From NCBI GenBank assembly GCA_021772015.1, contig JAETNS010000010.1, positions 60,059-124,058 of the forward strand: a DNA stretch of 64,000 nucleotides, given 5' to 3'. The notes under the pieces were generated by a model. That model searched no databases. It saw nothing but the letters and a program-made list of their open reading frames with translations, and had not been told where the DNA came from. The DNA is from Prevotellaceae bacterium. Lineage in GTDB: Bacteria > Bacteroidota > Bacteroidia > Bacteroidales > Muribaculaceae. Within the stretch, counting starts at the first letter, position 1. Each line of letters opens with the position of its first letter. The position numbers and the translations under genes were made by a program. Positions 16,499 through 26,062 of the stretch are shown in pieces.

Positions 16499-19294
16499 AT
16501 GAAAAAACTATTCCTCCTCGACGCGTATGCCCTGATTTACCGCGCTTATTACGCGCTGATACGGGCTCCGCGCATAACATCCAAGGGGTTCAACACCTCC
16601 GCCATATTCGGTTTTTGCAACACCCTTGACGAAATCCTCCGAAAAGAGAACCCTACCCATATCGCAGTGTGTTTCGACCCCCACGGGCCGACATTCCGCC
16701 ATGAGATGTATGAAGGATACAAGGCGCAGCGTGAAGCCCAGCCGGAAGACATAACAGCCTCCGTCCCGATAATAAAGGAGATCATCGAAGCATACCACAT
16801 CCCGGCGTTCGAGGTGCCTGGCTTTGAAGCCGATGACGTGATAGGCACTCTCGCCAACATGGCCTCAAAAGAGGGCTACACAACCTATATGATGACCCCC
16901 GACAAGGATTACGGACAGCTCGTCACTGACGACATACTCATATACAAGCCCTCCTTGCGCGGACAAGGGTTTGAATTGCGCGGAGTGGAAGAGGTATGCC
17001 GGAAATACGGCATCACCTCCCCGCTGCAGGTGATAGACCTGCTTGCCCTGGAAGGAGACAGCATAGACAACATTCCCGGCTGTCCAGGCGTAGGGCCCAA
17101 GACCGCAACCAAACTTATCGGGGAATACGGATCAGTGGAGAATCTTCTCGACCATGCCGGAGAGATAAAGGGTGCTTTGGGACAAAAGATCCGCGACCAC
17201 GCCGGGCAGATCAGATTCTCAAAGCAACTCGCCACTATCAAGACCGATGTCCCCATCGATGTGGACTTTGACAAACTGCGCCGCGAGCCGGAAGACACCG
17301 AGGCTTTGCGCGATATTTTCACAGACCTGGAATTCAAGACTTTCCTTTCCCGTCTGACCAAACATGCCAACCCGACGGCAACCGCGCTGACAGCAGAAAC
17401 CGCGCCCGAGCGCAAACGCCATACAATAGAGCTTCCGGCCCAGCCTTCCCTTTTCGATTTCATGGAAAGCGGGGAAGAGACACAAGACGGCTCGTCTCCA
17501 TTCGCATCTGCTGACAACATCCCGGCCGATTACTCCATAATCGAGTCACTCGAAGATGTAGACAAGTTTGTCAAGGAGGCAAAAACTGTCACCGACATAG
17601 GTATCGCCATTTACGCGGTTGGCCAGGAGGCCATGACGGCGACTCTCCGGGCAATAGCGTTCAGCACCGGTCCCGGCAATGGCCGTTATGTCGACATCCC
17701 CCCTCTTGAACCCGCACGGTCAGAGATGATCTCGTCTCTCCGCCCATTGTTCACCTCTCCGGCCACCACCCTTGTGAGTCACGATATCAAGCGCGACATG
17801 GTGCTTCTCCGGCGCGAGGGGATCTCAATTGCCGCTCCCTATTTTGACACCCAGCTCGCCCACTATCTCCTACAGCCGGAAATGCGACATCGCTTGGCCG
17901 ACATTGTCATGAACCTCCTGGGAGTGCAGATGGATGAGTACACTGACTCCTCCCGCAAGCCTTTCGGAGCATTTCCGGCCGGAGAAGAAGTCAGACGCCT
18001 CTGTCAGCAGGCCGACATGACACGGCGGCTAAAGACTCCGCTGACCGAACTTCTTGACCAGAATGGCCAACGAAAGCTATTGGATGACATAGAGTTGCCC
18101 CTCGCAGCCGTATTGGCTGACATGGAATGGACCGGGGTAAGAATCGACTCCGGCGAGCTTGGCCGTCTCTCGGTCAGCCTGACCGCCCAGCTCCGCGAGA
18201 TCGAGGAAAAAGCTTATGATCTGGCCGGAGAGAAATTCAACATCTACTCCCCTATGCAGGTCGGCGAGATCCTTTTCGGGAAACTGAAGCTCAACAGCCG
18301 CGCCAAACGGACAGCCAAAGGCTCATATTCAACCACCGAGGAGGTGTTGCTCAAACACCGCGACGCGCATCCTCTGGTAGGACTGATTCTCGAGGCCCGC
18401 GGATTGAAAAAGCTGCTTACCACTTACGTCGACGCTCTCCCGGCCCTTGTAAACCCTACGACCGGGAAAATACATACCACTTTCAATCAGACAGTCACAG
18501 CTACCGGCCGTATCAGCTCGGCCAACCCTAATCTTCAGAACATACCTATCCGCACAGAGGATGGCCGCGAGGTGCGCAGAGCATTCATCGCCGATGAAGG
18601 GTGTCTGATAATGTCAGCTGACTACTCCCAGATCGAGTTGCGGCTCCTGGCCGACCTGTCAGATGATCCGGAACTCACCGAGGCGTTCAAGTCAGGTCTT
18701 GACATCCACCGGGCGACAGCCTCGAAGATATACCACGTCCCTTATGATGAAGTCTCCGACAGCCAGAGGCGTAAAGCCAAAACCGCCAATTTCGGTACTG
18801 TCTACGGTATATCTGCTTTCGGACTCGCTGAAAGGCTGAATATTCCCCGCGCGGAGGCCAAGGAACTGATTGACGGATATTTCAACACCTATCCCCATAT
18901 ACGGCAGTTTATCGACGAATCGACCGAGCGCGCCCGCAAGGATGGATATGTCTCCACTATCATGGGCCGTAAACGTTACCTCCCCGACATAAATTCCCGT
19001 AACGCCACCGTCCGCTCATATGCCGAACGCAACGCGGTGAACGCCCCTATCCAGGGATCTGCCGCCGATATAATAAAGATAGCCATGATCCGGGTCAACC
19101 GTCAGATGAGCAGGCTTGGTCTGAAATCCAAGATGATACTCCAGGTCCATGACGAACTGGTATTCAATGTCTATCCTGACGAGCTGCCCCGCTTGCAAGA
19201 GCTTGTCATACGCGAGATGTCAGGAGCATTTTCCGGCACCGTCCCACTGGAAGTCTCAGCCGGAACCGGGCCTGACTGGCTCGCCGCCCATTGA
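16499..19294 (+). CDS. polA: DNA polymerase I
   Basis: The protein has 931 residues. The 5'-3' exonuclease (flap) domain occupies about 1-290, including FEADDVIGTLA and a helix-hairpin-helix (PGVGPKTATKLI). The 3'-5' exonuclease-like domain is about 335-530, and the polymerase domain runs to the end with motif A DYSQIELR, the O-helix RRKAKTANFGTVYG and motif C QVHDELVF. The proofreading site looks dead. Where E. coli has the Asp-Thr-Glu triad start, this protein has D366-I-G368. At the third motif (Tyr497 and Asp501 in E. coli) it has Arg500 and Gln504. Repair and primer removal should be intact. The gene has its own promoter; meaB follows after 41 nt. Confidence 0.96.
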   Translation: MKKLFLLDAYALIYRAYYALIRAPRITSKGFNTSAIFGFCNTLDEILRKENPTHIAVCFDPHGPTFRHEMYEGYKAQREAQPEDITASVPIIKEIIEAYHIPAFEVPGFEADDVIGTLANMASKEGYTTYMMTPDKDYGQLVTDDILIYKPSLRGQGFELRGVEEVCRKYGITSPLQVIDLLALEGDSIDNIPGCPGVGPKTATKLIGEYGSVENLLDHAGEIKGALGQKIRDHAGQIRFSKQLATIKTDVPIDVDFDKLRREPEDTEALRDIFTDLEFKTFLSRLTKHANPTATALTAETAPERKRHTIELPAQPSLFDFMESGEETQDGSSPFASADNIPADYSIIESLEDVDKFVKEAKTVTDIGIAIYAVGQEAMTATLRAIAFSTGPGNGRYVDIPPLEPARSEMISSLRPLFTSPATTLVSHDIKRDMVLLRREGISIAAPYFDTQLAHYLLQPEMRHRLADIVMNLLGVQMDEYTDSSRKPFGAFPAGEEVRRLCQQADMTRRLKTPLTELLDQNGQRKLLDDIELPLAAVLADMEWTGVRIDSGELGRLSVSLTAQLREIEEKAYDLAGEKFNIYSPMQVGEILFGKLKLNSRAKRTAKGSYSTTEEVLLKHRDAHPLVGLILEARGLKKLLTTYVDALPALVNPTTGKIHTTFNQTVTATGRISSANPNLQNIPIRTEDGREVRRAFIADEGCLIMSADYSQIELRLLADLSDDPELTEAFKSGLDIHRATASKIYHVPYDEVSDSQRRKAKTANFGTVYGISAFGLAERLNIPRAEAKELIDGYFNTYPHIRQFIDESTERARKDGYVSTIMGRKRYLPDINSRNATVRSYAERNAVNAPIQGSAADIIKIAMIRVNRQMSRLGLKSKMILQVHDELVFNVYPDELPRLQELVIREMSGAFSGTVPLEVSAGTGPDWLAAH

Positions 19295-19335
19295 CAATCA
19301 TCTTAGAGGATCTCTGACAACAAAAACTTCACGCC

Positions 19336-20451
19336 ATGAAAGATAGCAACCTTCTCTTCGACCCCCATCACGGACATTACGAACACCCCGAGAATTCCGC
19401 TGATTATTCGGGGCTTACGGTAAACTCCGGAGTGACTCAGCCACCATGTGTAAATCCCTACATGAGACCCCGTAAACGTCGGTCCTATACACCTGCCGAA
19501 CTCGTAGATGGTATCCTGAAAGGGGATGTGACCATGCTATCGCGGGCCGTGACCCTTGTCGAAAGTGTCGCTCCTGACCATCAGGCCATGGCGAGGGAGG
19601 TGATAGAGAAATGCCTGCCTTTCTCCGGCAACTCCCGCCGCATCGGCATAACCGGAGTTCCGGGCGCAGGAAAATCCACATCGATAGATGTATTCGGGCT
19701 GCATGTGCTGCGCGACGGCGGCAAATTGGCCGTATTGGCCATCGACCCCTCTTCAGAACGCACAAAGGGGAGCATTCTTGGAGACAAGACACGAATGGAG
19801 AAGCTATCGCAGCATCCCGACGCTTTTATCCGCCCTTCACCCTCGGCAGGAAGTCTCGGAGGAGTCGCCCGCAAGACACGCGAGACTATCATACTCTGTG
19901 AGGCCGCAGGATACAACAATGTCTTCGTCGAGACAGTCGGAGTCGGCCAGAGCGAGACCGCCGTCCATTCGATGGTCGATTTCTTCATGCTTATACAGAT
20001 CGCCGGAGCCGGCGACGAGCTGCAAGGCATCAAACGCGGAATCATGGAAATGGCTGACGGGATCGTCATCAACAAAGCTGACGGAGACAATATCGAGCGG
20101 GCGCGCCTGGCCCAGGCCCAGTTCAAGTCCGCTCTCCAGCTTCTGCCTACGCCGCCATCAGGATGGCAGCCCGAAGTACTCTGTTATTCCGGCTATTATG
20201 AACTTGGGATAACCGAAGTCTGGGAAATGATCAACCGCTATTTCAAATTCATCAACGACAACGGTTTCTTCGAGCGACAAAGACGTGAACAGGCCCGTTA
20301 TTGGATGTATGAGACGATCGACTCCGAGTTGCGCCGCCGATTCTACGATGACCCCGACCGCGCCGCCGCCATAGCCAACGCCGAGCGGCTTGTCCTCTCA
20401 AACCGCCTGTCCCCTTTCACCGCCGCGCTCCAGCTCCTCGGCGAGGAATAA
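19336..20451 (+). CDS. meaB: Methylmalonyl-CoA mutase-associated GTPase MeaB
   Basis: The 371-residue protein is a G3E-family GTPase. It has the P-loop GVPGAGKST (about residues 106-114), the segment PSPSAGSLGGVARKT, the switch region with Glu-Thr-Val-Gly-Val-Gly-Gln-Ser, and NKADGDN as the guanine-specificity motif. MeaB loads and protects adenosylcobalamin in methylmalonyl-CoA mutase, part of propionate/succinate metabolism. That fits a fumarate-reducing, propionate-forming gut anaerobe. The mutase genes are not in the window. Transcription probably continues from polA and ends at the strong hairpin at 20550-20590. Confidence 0.93.
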   Translation: MKDSNLLFDPHHGHYEHPENSADYSGLTVNSGVTQPPCVNPYMRPRKRRSYTPAELVDGILKGDVTMLSRAVTLVESVAPDHQAMAREVIEKCLPFSGNSRRIGITGVPGAGKSTSIDVFGLHVLRDGGKLAVLAIDPSSERTKGSILGDKTRMEKLSQHPDAFIRPSPSAGSLGGVARKTRETIILCEAAGYNNVFVETVGVGQSETAVHSMVDFFMLIQIAGAGDELQGIKRGIMEMADGIVINKADGDNIERARLAQAQFKSALQLLPTPPSGWQPEVLCYSGYYELGITEVWEMINRYFKFINDNGFFERQRREQARYWMYETIDSELRRRFYDDPDRAAAIANAERLVLSNRLSPFTAALQLLGEE

Positions 20452-20501
20452 CAACCCCACCCCCTTTGGCGAAGAATCCTCCCTCCTACCCTTTGTAATA
20501 C

Positions 20502-20531
20502 ACAAAGTCCTGTTCCGGGAGCGGAGCGACC
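20502..20531. repeat. Dispersed intergenic motif, copy 2
   Basis: AAAGTCCTGTTCCGGGAGCG continues as GAGCGACC. It shares the start AAAGTCCTGTTCC with the copy at 24471-24500 and the GAGCGnAGCGA core with both other copies. Confidence 0.55.
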
Positions 20532-20549
20532 ACCTTATCTCCCACACCT

Positions 20550-20590
20550 AAAGATCTTTTCCCGCCGCGAAACGCCGGGAAAAGATCTTT
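20550..20590 (+). terminator. Strong terminator after meaB
   Basis: Bases 20550-20564 pair perfectly with 20576-20590 (15 bp) around an 11-nt loop. The stem has A-rich and T-rich outer ends, so it could work in both directions. It lies 98 nt past the meaB stop. Confidence 0.8.
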
Positions 20591-20891
20591 ATTGCCTACA
20601 ACAGCAACTCCCATAATAACAAATCAACGCACGATCTCCCCCTACAATTAACCATCACAAAACATCCAATATAAAAAGCAGCAAAAATATTCTCATACAA
20701 AATTTATCCCAAACATTTATCGACACAAGCCTGTTTACAAACACAAACAGGCCCAAATCTCCATAAACCAACCCTTCACCCCTGTTTGAACCATATTCCC
20801 GCCATGTTGATAACTTTTTCCCTTGTGTCGGCGATTTTTCTGTTTGCAACCGTAAATTCTTAAGAACTTTTTTTGTAATTTTACGCTCGAA

Positions 20892-21845
20892 ATGGAAGAA
20901 GCAATGACCATATCACAGCCCTATCATATCCCGGCTCTGCTACCCCAATCTCTCGAGGCACTCAACCTGCGTCCCGATGGGATTTATGTTGACTGCACTC
21001 TTGGTGGTGGAGGCCATTCACGCGCCATCCTCGCCCGTCTGGAAAACTCCCGGGGAGGACGACTGCTAAGCTTCGACCAGGACCGCGCCGCAATTGACCG
21101 CGCCGCATCCGATCCTGATTTTGCAGGCAACCCGGCTTTCACCGCTGTGCTGGGAAACTTCCGTTTTCTTAGCAACTTCCTGAAATTCTACGGCGCAGAC
21201 AAAGTGGATGGCATACTGGCCGACCTGGGAGTCTCATTCCACCATTTCGATGATCCCGGACGAGGATTCTCATTCCGTTGGGACGGCCCTCTTGACATGC
21301 GGATGAATCAAAACGCCCGGCTGACCGCCGCCGACCTGCTGAATGAAGCCGGTGAAGAACGGCTCGCCGATATCTTCCACCTGTATGGAGAATTGCGTCA
21401 AGCCCGCAAACTGGCTCACGCGATAGTAACCGCCAGAGCCAAAGCGCCCGTCGACACAATCGAACGGCTTCTTGAGGTGACACACCCGTTGATCAACCCG
21501 CGTCAAGAGAAAAAAGAGCTGGCCCAGGTATTCCAGGCTCTGCGCATTGTGGTCAACGACGAGATCGAGGCGTTGCGCGAATTGCTCACCCAATCCCTCG
21601 ACAGACTAAAACCCGGAGGACGGCTCGCCGTAATAACCTACCATTCCCTCGAAGACCGCCTTGTGAAAAACTTCATGAAGACCGGCAACCTTGAAGGGAA
21701 AATCGAAAAGGATTTCTACGGCAAAGCTCTTTCTCCACTGAAATGTCTGACCTCCAAACCGATAGTGCCGGACCAACAGGAAATGGACCGCAATCCGCGT
21801 TCCCGCTCCGCCAAACTCCGGGTAGCAGTTAAACTTGACAACTGA
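20892..21845 (+). CDS. rsmH: 16S rRNA (cytosine1402-N4)-methyltransferase RsmH
   Basis: The 317-residue protein carries the RsmH start HIPALLPQSLEAL, the SAM-binding motif VDCTLGGGGHSRAIL, the motif LADLGVSFHHFDDPGRGFSF, and VITYHSLEDRLVKNF near the C-terminus. It methylates C1402 of 16S rRNA in the decoding centre. It is the first gene of the mur/fts cluster; the usual preceding mraZ is absent. ATG 20892 is followed by ATG 20904, which has GGAAGAAG just before it, so the shorter form is possible. Confidence 0.95.
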   Translation: MEEAMTISQPYHIPALLPQSLEALNLRPDGIYVDCTLGGGGHSRAILARLENSRGGRLLSFDQDRAAIDRAASDPDFAGNPAFTAVLGNFRFLSNFLKFYGADKVDGILADLGVSFHHFDDPGRGFSFRWDGPLDMRMNQNARLTAADLLNEAGEERLADIFHLYGELRQARKLAHAIVTARAKAPVDTIERLLEVTHPLINPRQEKKELAQVFQALRIVVNDEIEALRELLTQSLDRLKPGGRLAVITYHSLEDRLVKNFMKTGNLEGKIEKDFYGKALSPLKCLTSKPIVPDQQEMDRNPRSRSAKLRVAVKLDN

Positions 21846-21868
21846 CAACAACTCCGATTCCCTACGAA

Positions 21869-22276
21869 ATGCAGAACCACGAGATATCACAGGAACAGCC
21901 CACTCCCCGTGGACGCGCCCCCCAGGAGAGCCGGGACGATCGCCCGCAGGCGGCCCGCGCCGACTCCCTGATGCTGCGCGCCCTTCACGGACGGTTGCTT
22001 TCCACTGATTTCTTCCGCCGTCACTGGCTGTTGGTGCTGGGGGTGGTTGTAATGCTGATGATATACATCACAAACCGTTACACCTGCCAGACACAGATGG
22101 AGACCATACAACGTCTCGAACGGGAACTGGAAGTGGCCAAAACAGAACGCATCCGCGAGAAATCGACCTATATGAGCCGAATCCGCGAGTCAAAGATGCA
22201 ACAGAAAGTAGACTCATTGCGGCTTGGACTCACCGTACAGGACCGACCCCCTTTCCGCCTCCATCTCTCTGACTGA
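21869..22276 (+). CDS. ftsL: FtsL-like cell division protein
   Basis: This 135-residue bitopic protein has a charged cytoplasmic N-terminus of about 48 residues, one membrane helix (about 50-68, HWLLVLGVVVMLMIYI) and a periplasmic coiled coil (about 75-120). Sequence similarity of FtsL proteins is always low; the assignment rests on topology and on its place between rsmH and ftsI. FtsL links FtsQ/FtsB with FtsW/FtsI in the divisome. The spacer to each neighbour is 23 nt. Confidence 0.85.
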   Translation: MQNHEISQEQPTPRGRAPQESRDDRPQAARADSLMLRALHGRLLSTDFFRRHWLLVLGVVVMLMIYITNRYTCQTQMETIQRLERELEVAKTERIREKSTYMSRIRESKMQQKVDSLRLGLTVQDRPPFRLHLSD

Positions 22277-22299
22277 ATCTTCTCTCAACTTCATTCATC

Positions 22300-24378
22300 A
22301 TGGCCCCGAAGAACAACCATAACCACATACTGTTCCGCTACGGACTGATAACCCTGCTGATACTTCTCTTCGCAGGGTCGATTTCTTACAAGCTGTTCTC
22401 CACCACTGTCATACACGCCGATGACTGGAACGCCAAGGCCATGCGCGAGATGCAACGCGTAGACACGATCCTCCCCGAACGCGGCGAGATCCTTTCTGAC
22501 GACGGCTCGATCCTCGCAACAAACCTCAGGTATTACACTGTCCGCCTCGATTTCCGGGCAGAACGATTCATGGAGAACCGCTATCAGATAGCCCTCGACT
22601 CGATAGCCGACTCCTTGGCCCTGCACTTCCCCCGCAGAGACCGAGACGAATGGTTCGCCCACCTGCAGAAACCGCTCAACACAGATGCCAAGAAACGGCC
22701 GAGGTCGTTTCCTGTGATCAGCAACATATCATATGCCGACCTGCAAAAACTAAAGACCTTCCCCTTCTTCTGCATCAAGAACCCAAACCGCAATGGCATG
22801 ACCGTCGAGTCGGTACTGAAACGGTCCAATCCCTACGGCGACATGGCGCGCCGTTCAGTCGGAGGTGTCGGCCAGACACGCGAATGCAAGGAAATCCACG
22901 GCATATCCGGTCTGGAAAAAGCCCTCGACTCGCTGCTGTACGGAGTACCGGGGATCGCCAAAAAGATTCCTCTGACCAAGAACATCGTCAACTGGACCGA
23001 TGTGCCCCCCACCCCGGGCTACTCAATACGCACCACCATAGACATCAATCTCCAGGACATCGTCGAGAACGAGCTTGAGCGGGTGCTTGACTCCTGTTCG
23101 GCCGACTGGGGCTGCGCCATACTAATGGAGGTCGCCACCGGTGACATCAAAGCGATCTCGAATCTGGAGCGCAATGCCGACGGCACCGACTACATCGAGG
23201 CGCTGAATTACGCTGTTGTCGGATTCGAACCCGGTTCAGTGGTGAAACCTATCTCCATGATGATCGCCCTTGAAGACGGATTGGTAAACAATCTTGAGGA
23301 GGTCATTCCCATCGGCGCGAGCTGGGCTTATGCCGGAGGTCGCCCGATAACCGACTCCCACTATAACGGCTCGCTGCGTGTCAGGGAGGTGATCGAGCAG
23401 TCATCCAACATCGGAATGGCCCGCATCATCACCCGTGGTTACGACAAGAATCCGAAAGGATTTGTCGAGCGGTTACGGTCGATAGGTTTTCTTGAACCGA
23501 TGAACACCGGCATCGCCGGCGAACGGGTCCCATACTTCAATCCAGAGCCCGGTCGCGTCGATCTCTCACGTATGTGCTACGGTTACGCCTCCCAGATCCC
23601 GCCAATCTACACCCTGTCGATCTACAACGCCATCGCTAACAATGGCAAATATGTCAGGCCACGTCTGGTCAGCTCCCTGATTTCCGAGAATTTCGACTCT
23701 GTGATCCCCGTAAGCTATATCCGTGACAGAGTATGCTCGGAGGAAAACGCCCGCAAGATGCAGTACATGCTGAAACAGGTCGTATGGGGATCACACGGCA
23801 CAGGCCGCTCCCTTAAAAGCGACAAAGTGGCATTGGCCGGCAAGACCGGCACCTGCTATTCGGTCGACCCGAAGACGCGCCAATACAACACAGCCCGCAA
23901 ACGTCTGGCATTCTGCGGATTTTTCCCTGCCGACAATCCCAAATACTCATGCATGGTGTTGACATTCTACCCCAAACGCAACATGTTCGGGGCGGCCTCC
24001 ACCTCCGGACAGGTTATGCGCAACATCGCCCTTAAGATGTACTCGCGCGGCATGCTCGACAACGCGTCCGACTATGCCGAGGGGGGTGGCGGAAATCCAA
24101 GAGCGATGCTTTATGGCTCCAACAATCCGTCGCGCCACAAAGCGATCCGCAAAGCCGCCGGAATCAGCCAGGAAGTCCATCCGGCAGCCCCCCGCAAGAT
24201 GCCTCGCGGCACGATCCCGTCAGTAAAGGGACTGGGAGCGCGTGAGGCGGTTGTCGCTCTTGAAAAAGCCGGATTCAATGTCGCCGTCAACGGTTCGGGC
24301 TACGTCAGGTCACAACTTCCCGAAGAAGGATCGATGGCTGCCGCCGGTACCCGGGTCCATCTCTCCCTCGCCCCCTGA
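22300..24378 (+). CDS. ftsI: Division transpeptidase FtsI (PBP3-type) with PASTA domain
   Basis: The protein has 692 residues: a short cytoplasmic head, one membrane helix (about 15-35), a PBP dimerisation domain, then the transpeptidase domain. That domain has SVVK (Ser313 nucleophile, Lys316), SSN (368-370) and KTG (515-517). A C-terminal PASTA domain of about 60 residues starts near TIPSVKGLGAREAVVALE. PASTA tails are usual in Bacteroidota FtsI. It crosslinks septal peptidoglycan with FtsW. The following 166 nt to murE are the largest spacer in the cluster. Confidence 0.94.
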   Translation: MAPKNNHNHILFRYGLITLLILLFAGSISYKLFSTTVIHADDWNAKAMREMQRVDTILPERGEILSDDGSILATNLRYYTVRLDFRAERFMENRYQIALDSIADSLALHFPRRDRDEWFAHLQKPLNTDAKKRPRSFPVISNISYADLQKLKTFPFFCIKNPNRNGMTVESVLKRSNPYGDMARRSVGGVGQTRECKEIHGISGLEKALDSLLYGVPGIAKKIPLTKNIVNWTDVPPTPGYSIRTTIDINLQDIVENELERVLDSCSADWGCAILMEVATGDIKAISNLERNADGTDYIEALNYAVVGFEPGSVVKPISMMIALEDGLVNNLEEVIPIGASWAYAGGRPITDSHYNGSLRVREVIEQSSNIGMARIITRGYDKNPKGFVERLRSIGFLEPMNTGIAGERVPYFNPEPGRVDLSRMCYGYASQIPPIYTLSIYNAIANNGKYVRPRLVSSLISENFDSVIPVSYIRDRVCSEENARKMQYMLKQVVWGSHGTGRSLKSDKVALAGKTGTCYSVDPKTRQYNTARKRLAFCGFFPADNPKYSCMVLTFYPKRNMFGAASTSGQVMRNIALKMYSRGMLDNASDYAEGGGGNPRAMLYGSNNPSRHKAIRKAAGISQEVHPAAPRKMPRGTIPSVKGLGAREAVVALEKAGFNVAVNGSGYVRSQLPEEGSMAAAGTRVHLSLAP

Positions 24379-24470
24379 TCCCCCCATCGCTCCCCTTTTT
24401 CTTCCGCCTCTTTCGATCCCTTCCTGCTCTCCCTTTTTATTTTTATCTCTTTCCGCCTGTCTCTCCCCTC

Positions 24471-24500
24471 AAAGTCCTGTTCCCCGAGCGCAGCGAGGGG
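24471..24500. repeat. Dispersed intergenic motif, copy 3, inside the division cluster
   Basis: AAAGTCCTGTTCCCCGAGCG continues as CAGCGAGGGG. It lies between ftsI and murE, 45 nt before the murE start, so it is part of the polycistronic message. Confidence 0.55.
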
Positions 24501-24544
24501 CTACAAGGCCAACAATACGAAAAAACAAAAAGTTACGAAATAAA

Positions 24545-26002
24545 GTGAAGCTCGAACAACTAATCGAAGGCCTTGATGCCGTTTCCATCCAAGGCCGGCT
24601 TGACAAGAATGTCGCCTCCCTTACCGCCGACTCCCGCAAAGCCGACGAAGGGGCCATGTTTGTTGCCGTCCGCGGAGTGACAGTCGACGGCCACTCTTTC
24701 ATCCCGTCTCTTGCTGACAAGAAACTCTCCGCGATCGTCGTGGAGGAGATCCCCGAAACCGTGCCTGATGGCGCGACAGTCATCAAGGTCGCCAATTCAG
24801 CAATCGCCCTCGGCATACTTGCCTCCAACTGGTATGGCAACCCATCCTCCAAACTCCGCCTTGTCGGAGTCACAGGCACGAACGGCAAGACAACCACTGC
24901 GACCCTGATATACGAGATGGCCCGTCTTATGGGCTATAAGGCAGGCCTTCTGTCGACGGTGGCCAATTATGTCGACTCCGAAGTCATTCACGCGTCACAG
25001 ACTACCCCCGACCCGTTGACCATCAACTCCCTGTTGGCCCGCATGGTCGATGCCGGATGTGAATACGCCGCTATGGAAGTAAGCTCACACGCCGCAGACC
25101 AGCACCGTATCGCCGGACTGACTTTCGCGGGAGGGATCTTCACCAACCTGACCCGTGACCATCTCGACTACCACAAGACCGTCCAGAACTATCTCAACGC
25201 GAAGAAAAGCTTCTTCGACGGACTTCCGGCCGACGCTTTCGCCATCACCAACATCGATGACAAAGTCGGGGAAGTGATGCTCCAGAACACGAAAGCCCGC
25301 AAGCTTACATACTCCCTGCGGTCAATGGCCGACTTCCGGGGAAAAATCATAGAGACCCGTCTCGACGGCACCCTACTCAGTCTCAACGGTACCGAAGTCG
25401 AGGTACGTTTCACCGGACGCTTCAACGCATACAACCTTACGGCCGTCTACGGCGCGTCGGTATCACTCGGCTGGCCTGTGGAGAAAATTCTGGTCGCCAT
25501 GAGCCGGCTCGTCCCGGTAGCCGGACGCTTCCAGGCGTTCCACTCCCCCAAAGGTTGCACCGCCATAGTGGACTACGCGCATACACCCGACGCGGTGATC
25601 AATGTCCTCAACGCCATCAGGGAAGTTGTGGGCACCGGCGGCCGCATCATCACAGTGGTCGGTGCCGGAGGTAACCGCGACAAGGGGAAACGTCCGATCA
25701 TGGCGCGCGAGGCCGCCCGTCTCTCCGACATGGTGATCCTGACCTCCGACAATCCACGATTCGAAGACCCCACCGACATCCTCCACGACATGGAGGCCGG
25801 ACTCGACACCGACGAGCTGCGGGCAAACGCGTCGAGCATCATAGACCGGCGCGAGGCAATCTCCAAAGCCGCCGACATTGCAGGGAAAGGTGATGTGATA
25901 CTCATCGCCGGCAAAGGCCATGAGGATTACCAGGAGATCCGTGGGATCAAACATCATTTCGACGACGCGGAAGTCGTGCGCGAGGTGTTTGCCACAGTGT
26001 GA
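24545..26002 (+). CDS. murE: UDP-MurNAc-tripeptide synthetase MurE, meso-DAP type
   Basis: I start this gene at GTG 24545, giving 485 residues beginning VKLEQLIEGLD. The open frame reaches back into ftsI, but that part has no homology to MurE and is low-complexity. The P-loop GVTGTNGKTTT binds ATP. The motif DNPR (402-405) is the signature of enzymes that add meso-diaminopimelate rather than lysine. The product is UDP-MurNAc-L-Ala-D-Glu-meso-DAP. So the wall should be of the normal Gram-negative A1-gamma type. Confidence 0.94.
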   Translation: MKLEQLIEGLDAVSIQGRLDKNVASLTADSRKADEGAMFVAVRGVTVDGHSFIPSLADKKLSAIVVEEIPETVPDGATVIKVANSAIALGILASNWYGNPSSKLRLVGVTGTNGKTTTATLIYEMARLMGYKAGLLSTVANYVDSEVIHASQTTPDPLTINSLLARMVDAGCEYAAMEVSSHAADQHRIAGLTFAGGIFTNLTRDHLDYHKTVQNYLNAKKSFFDGLPADAFAITNIDDKVGEVMLQNTKARKLTYSLRSMADFRGKIIETRLDGTLLSLNGTEVEVRFTGRFNAYNLTAVYGASVSLGWPVEKILVAMSRLVPVAGRFQAFHSPKGCTAIVDYAHTPDAVINVLNAIREVVGTGGRIITVVGAGGNRDKGKRPIMAREAARLSDMVILTSDNPRFEDPTDILHDMEAGLDTDELRANASSIIDRREAISKAADIAGKGDVILIAGKGHEDYQEIRGIKHHFDDAEVVREVFATV

Positions 26003-26062
26003 CCCCAGATCCACCCGTCGTACATTAGATAAGAACCAGTCAAACCGCGTTAAGTAACTGTC

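Larger units (their letters stand above)
20452..20891. other. Intergenic region before the division cluster
   Basis: The 440 nt hold the second copy of the GAGCGnAGCGA motif (20502-20531), the meaB terminator (20550-20590), and about 290 nt of AT-rich DNA with A/C-rich tracts. No mraZ-like ORF is present. A TTTG (20843-20846) followed about 20 nt later by T-rich CTTTTTTTG may be the cluster promoter, but the match is poor. Confidence 0.55.

Noticed and set aside
24242..24544. Upstream extension of murE into ftsI
   Set aside because: The extra 101 residues overlap the FtsI PASTA domain in another frame and are low-complexity Ser/Pro; GTG 24545 gives the normal MurE N-terminus.
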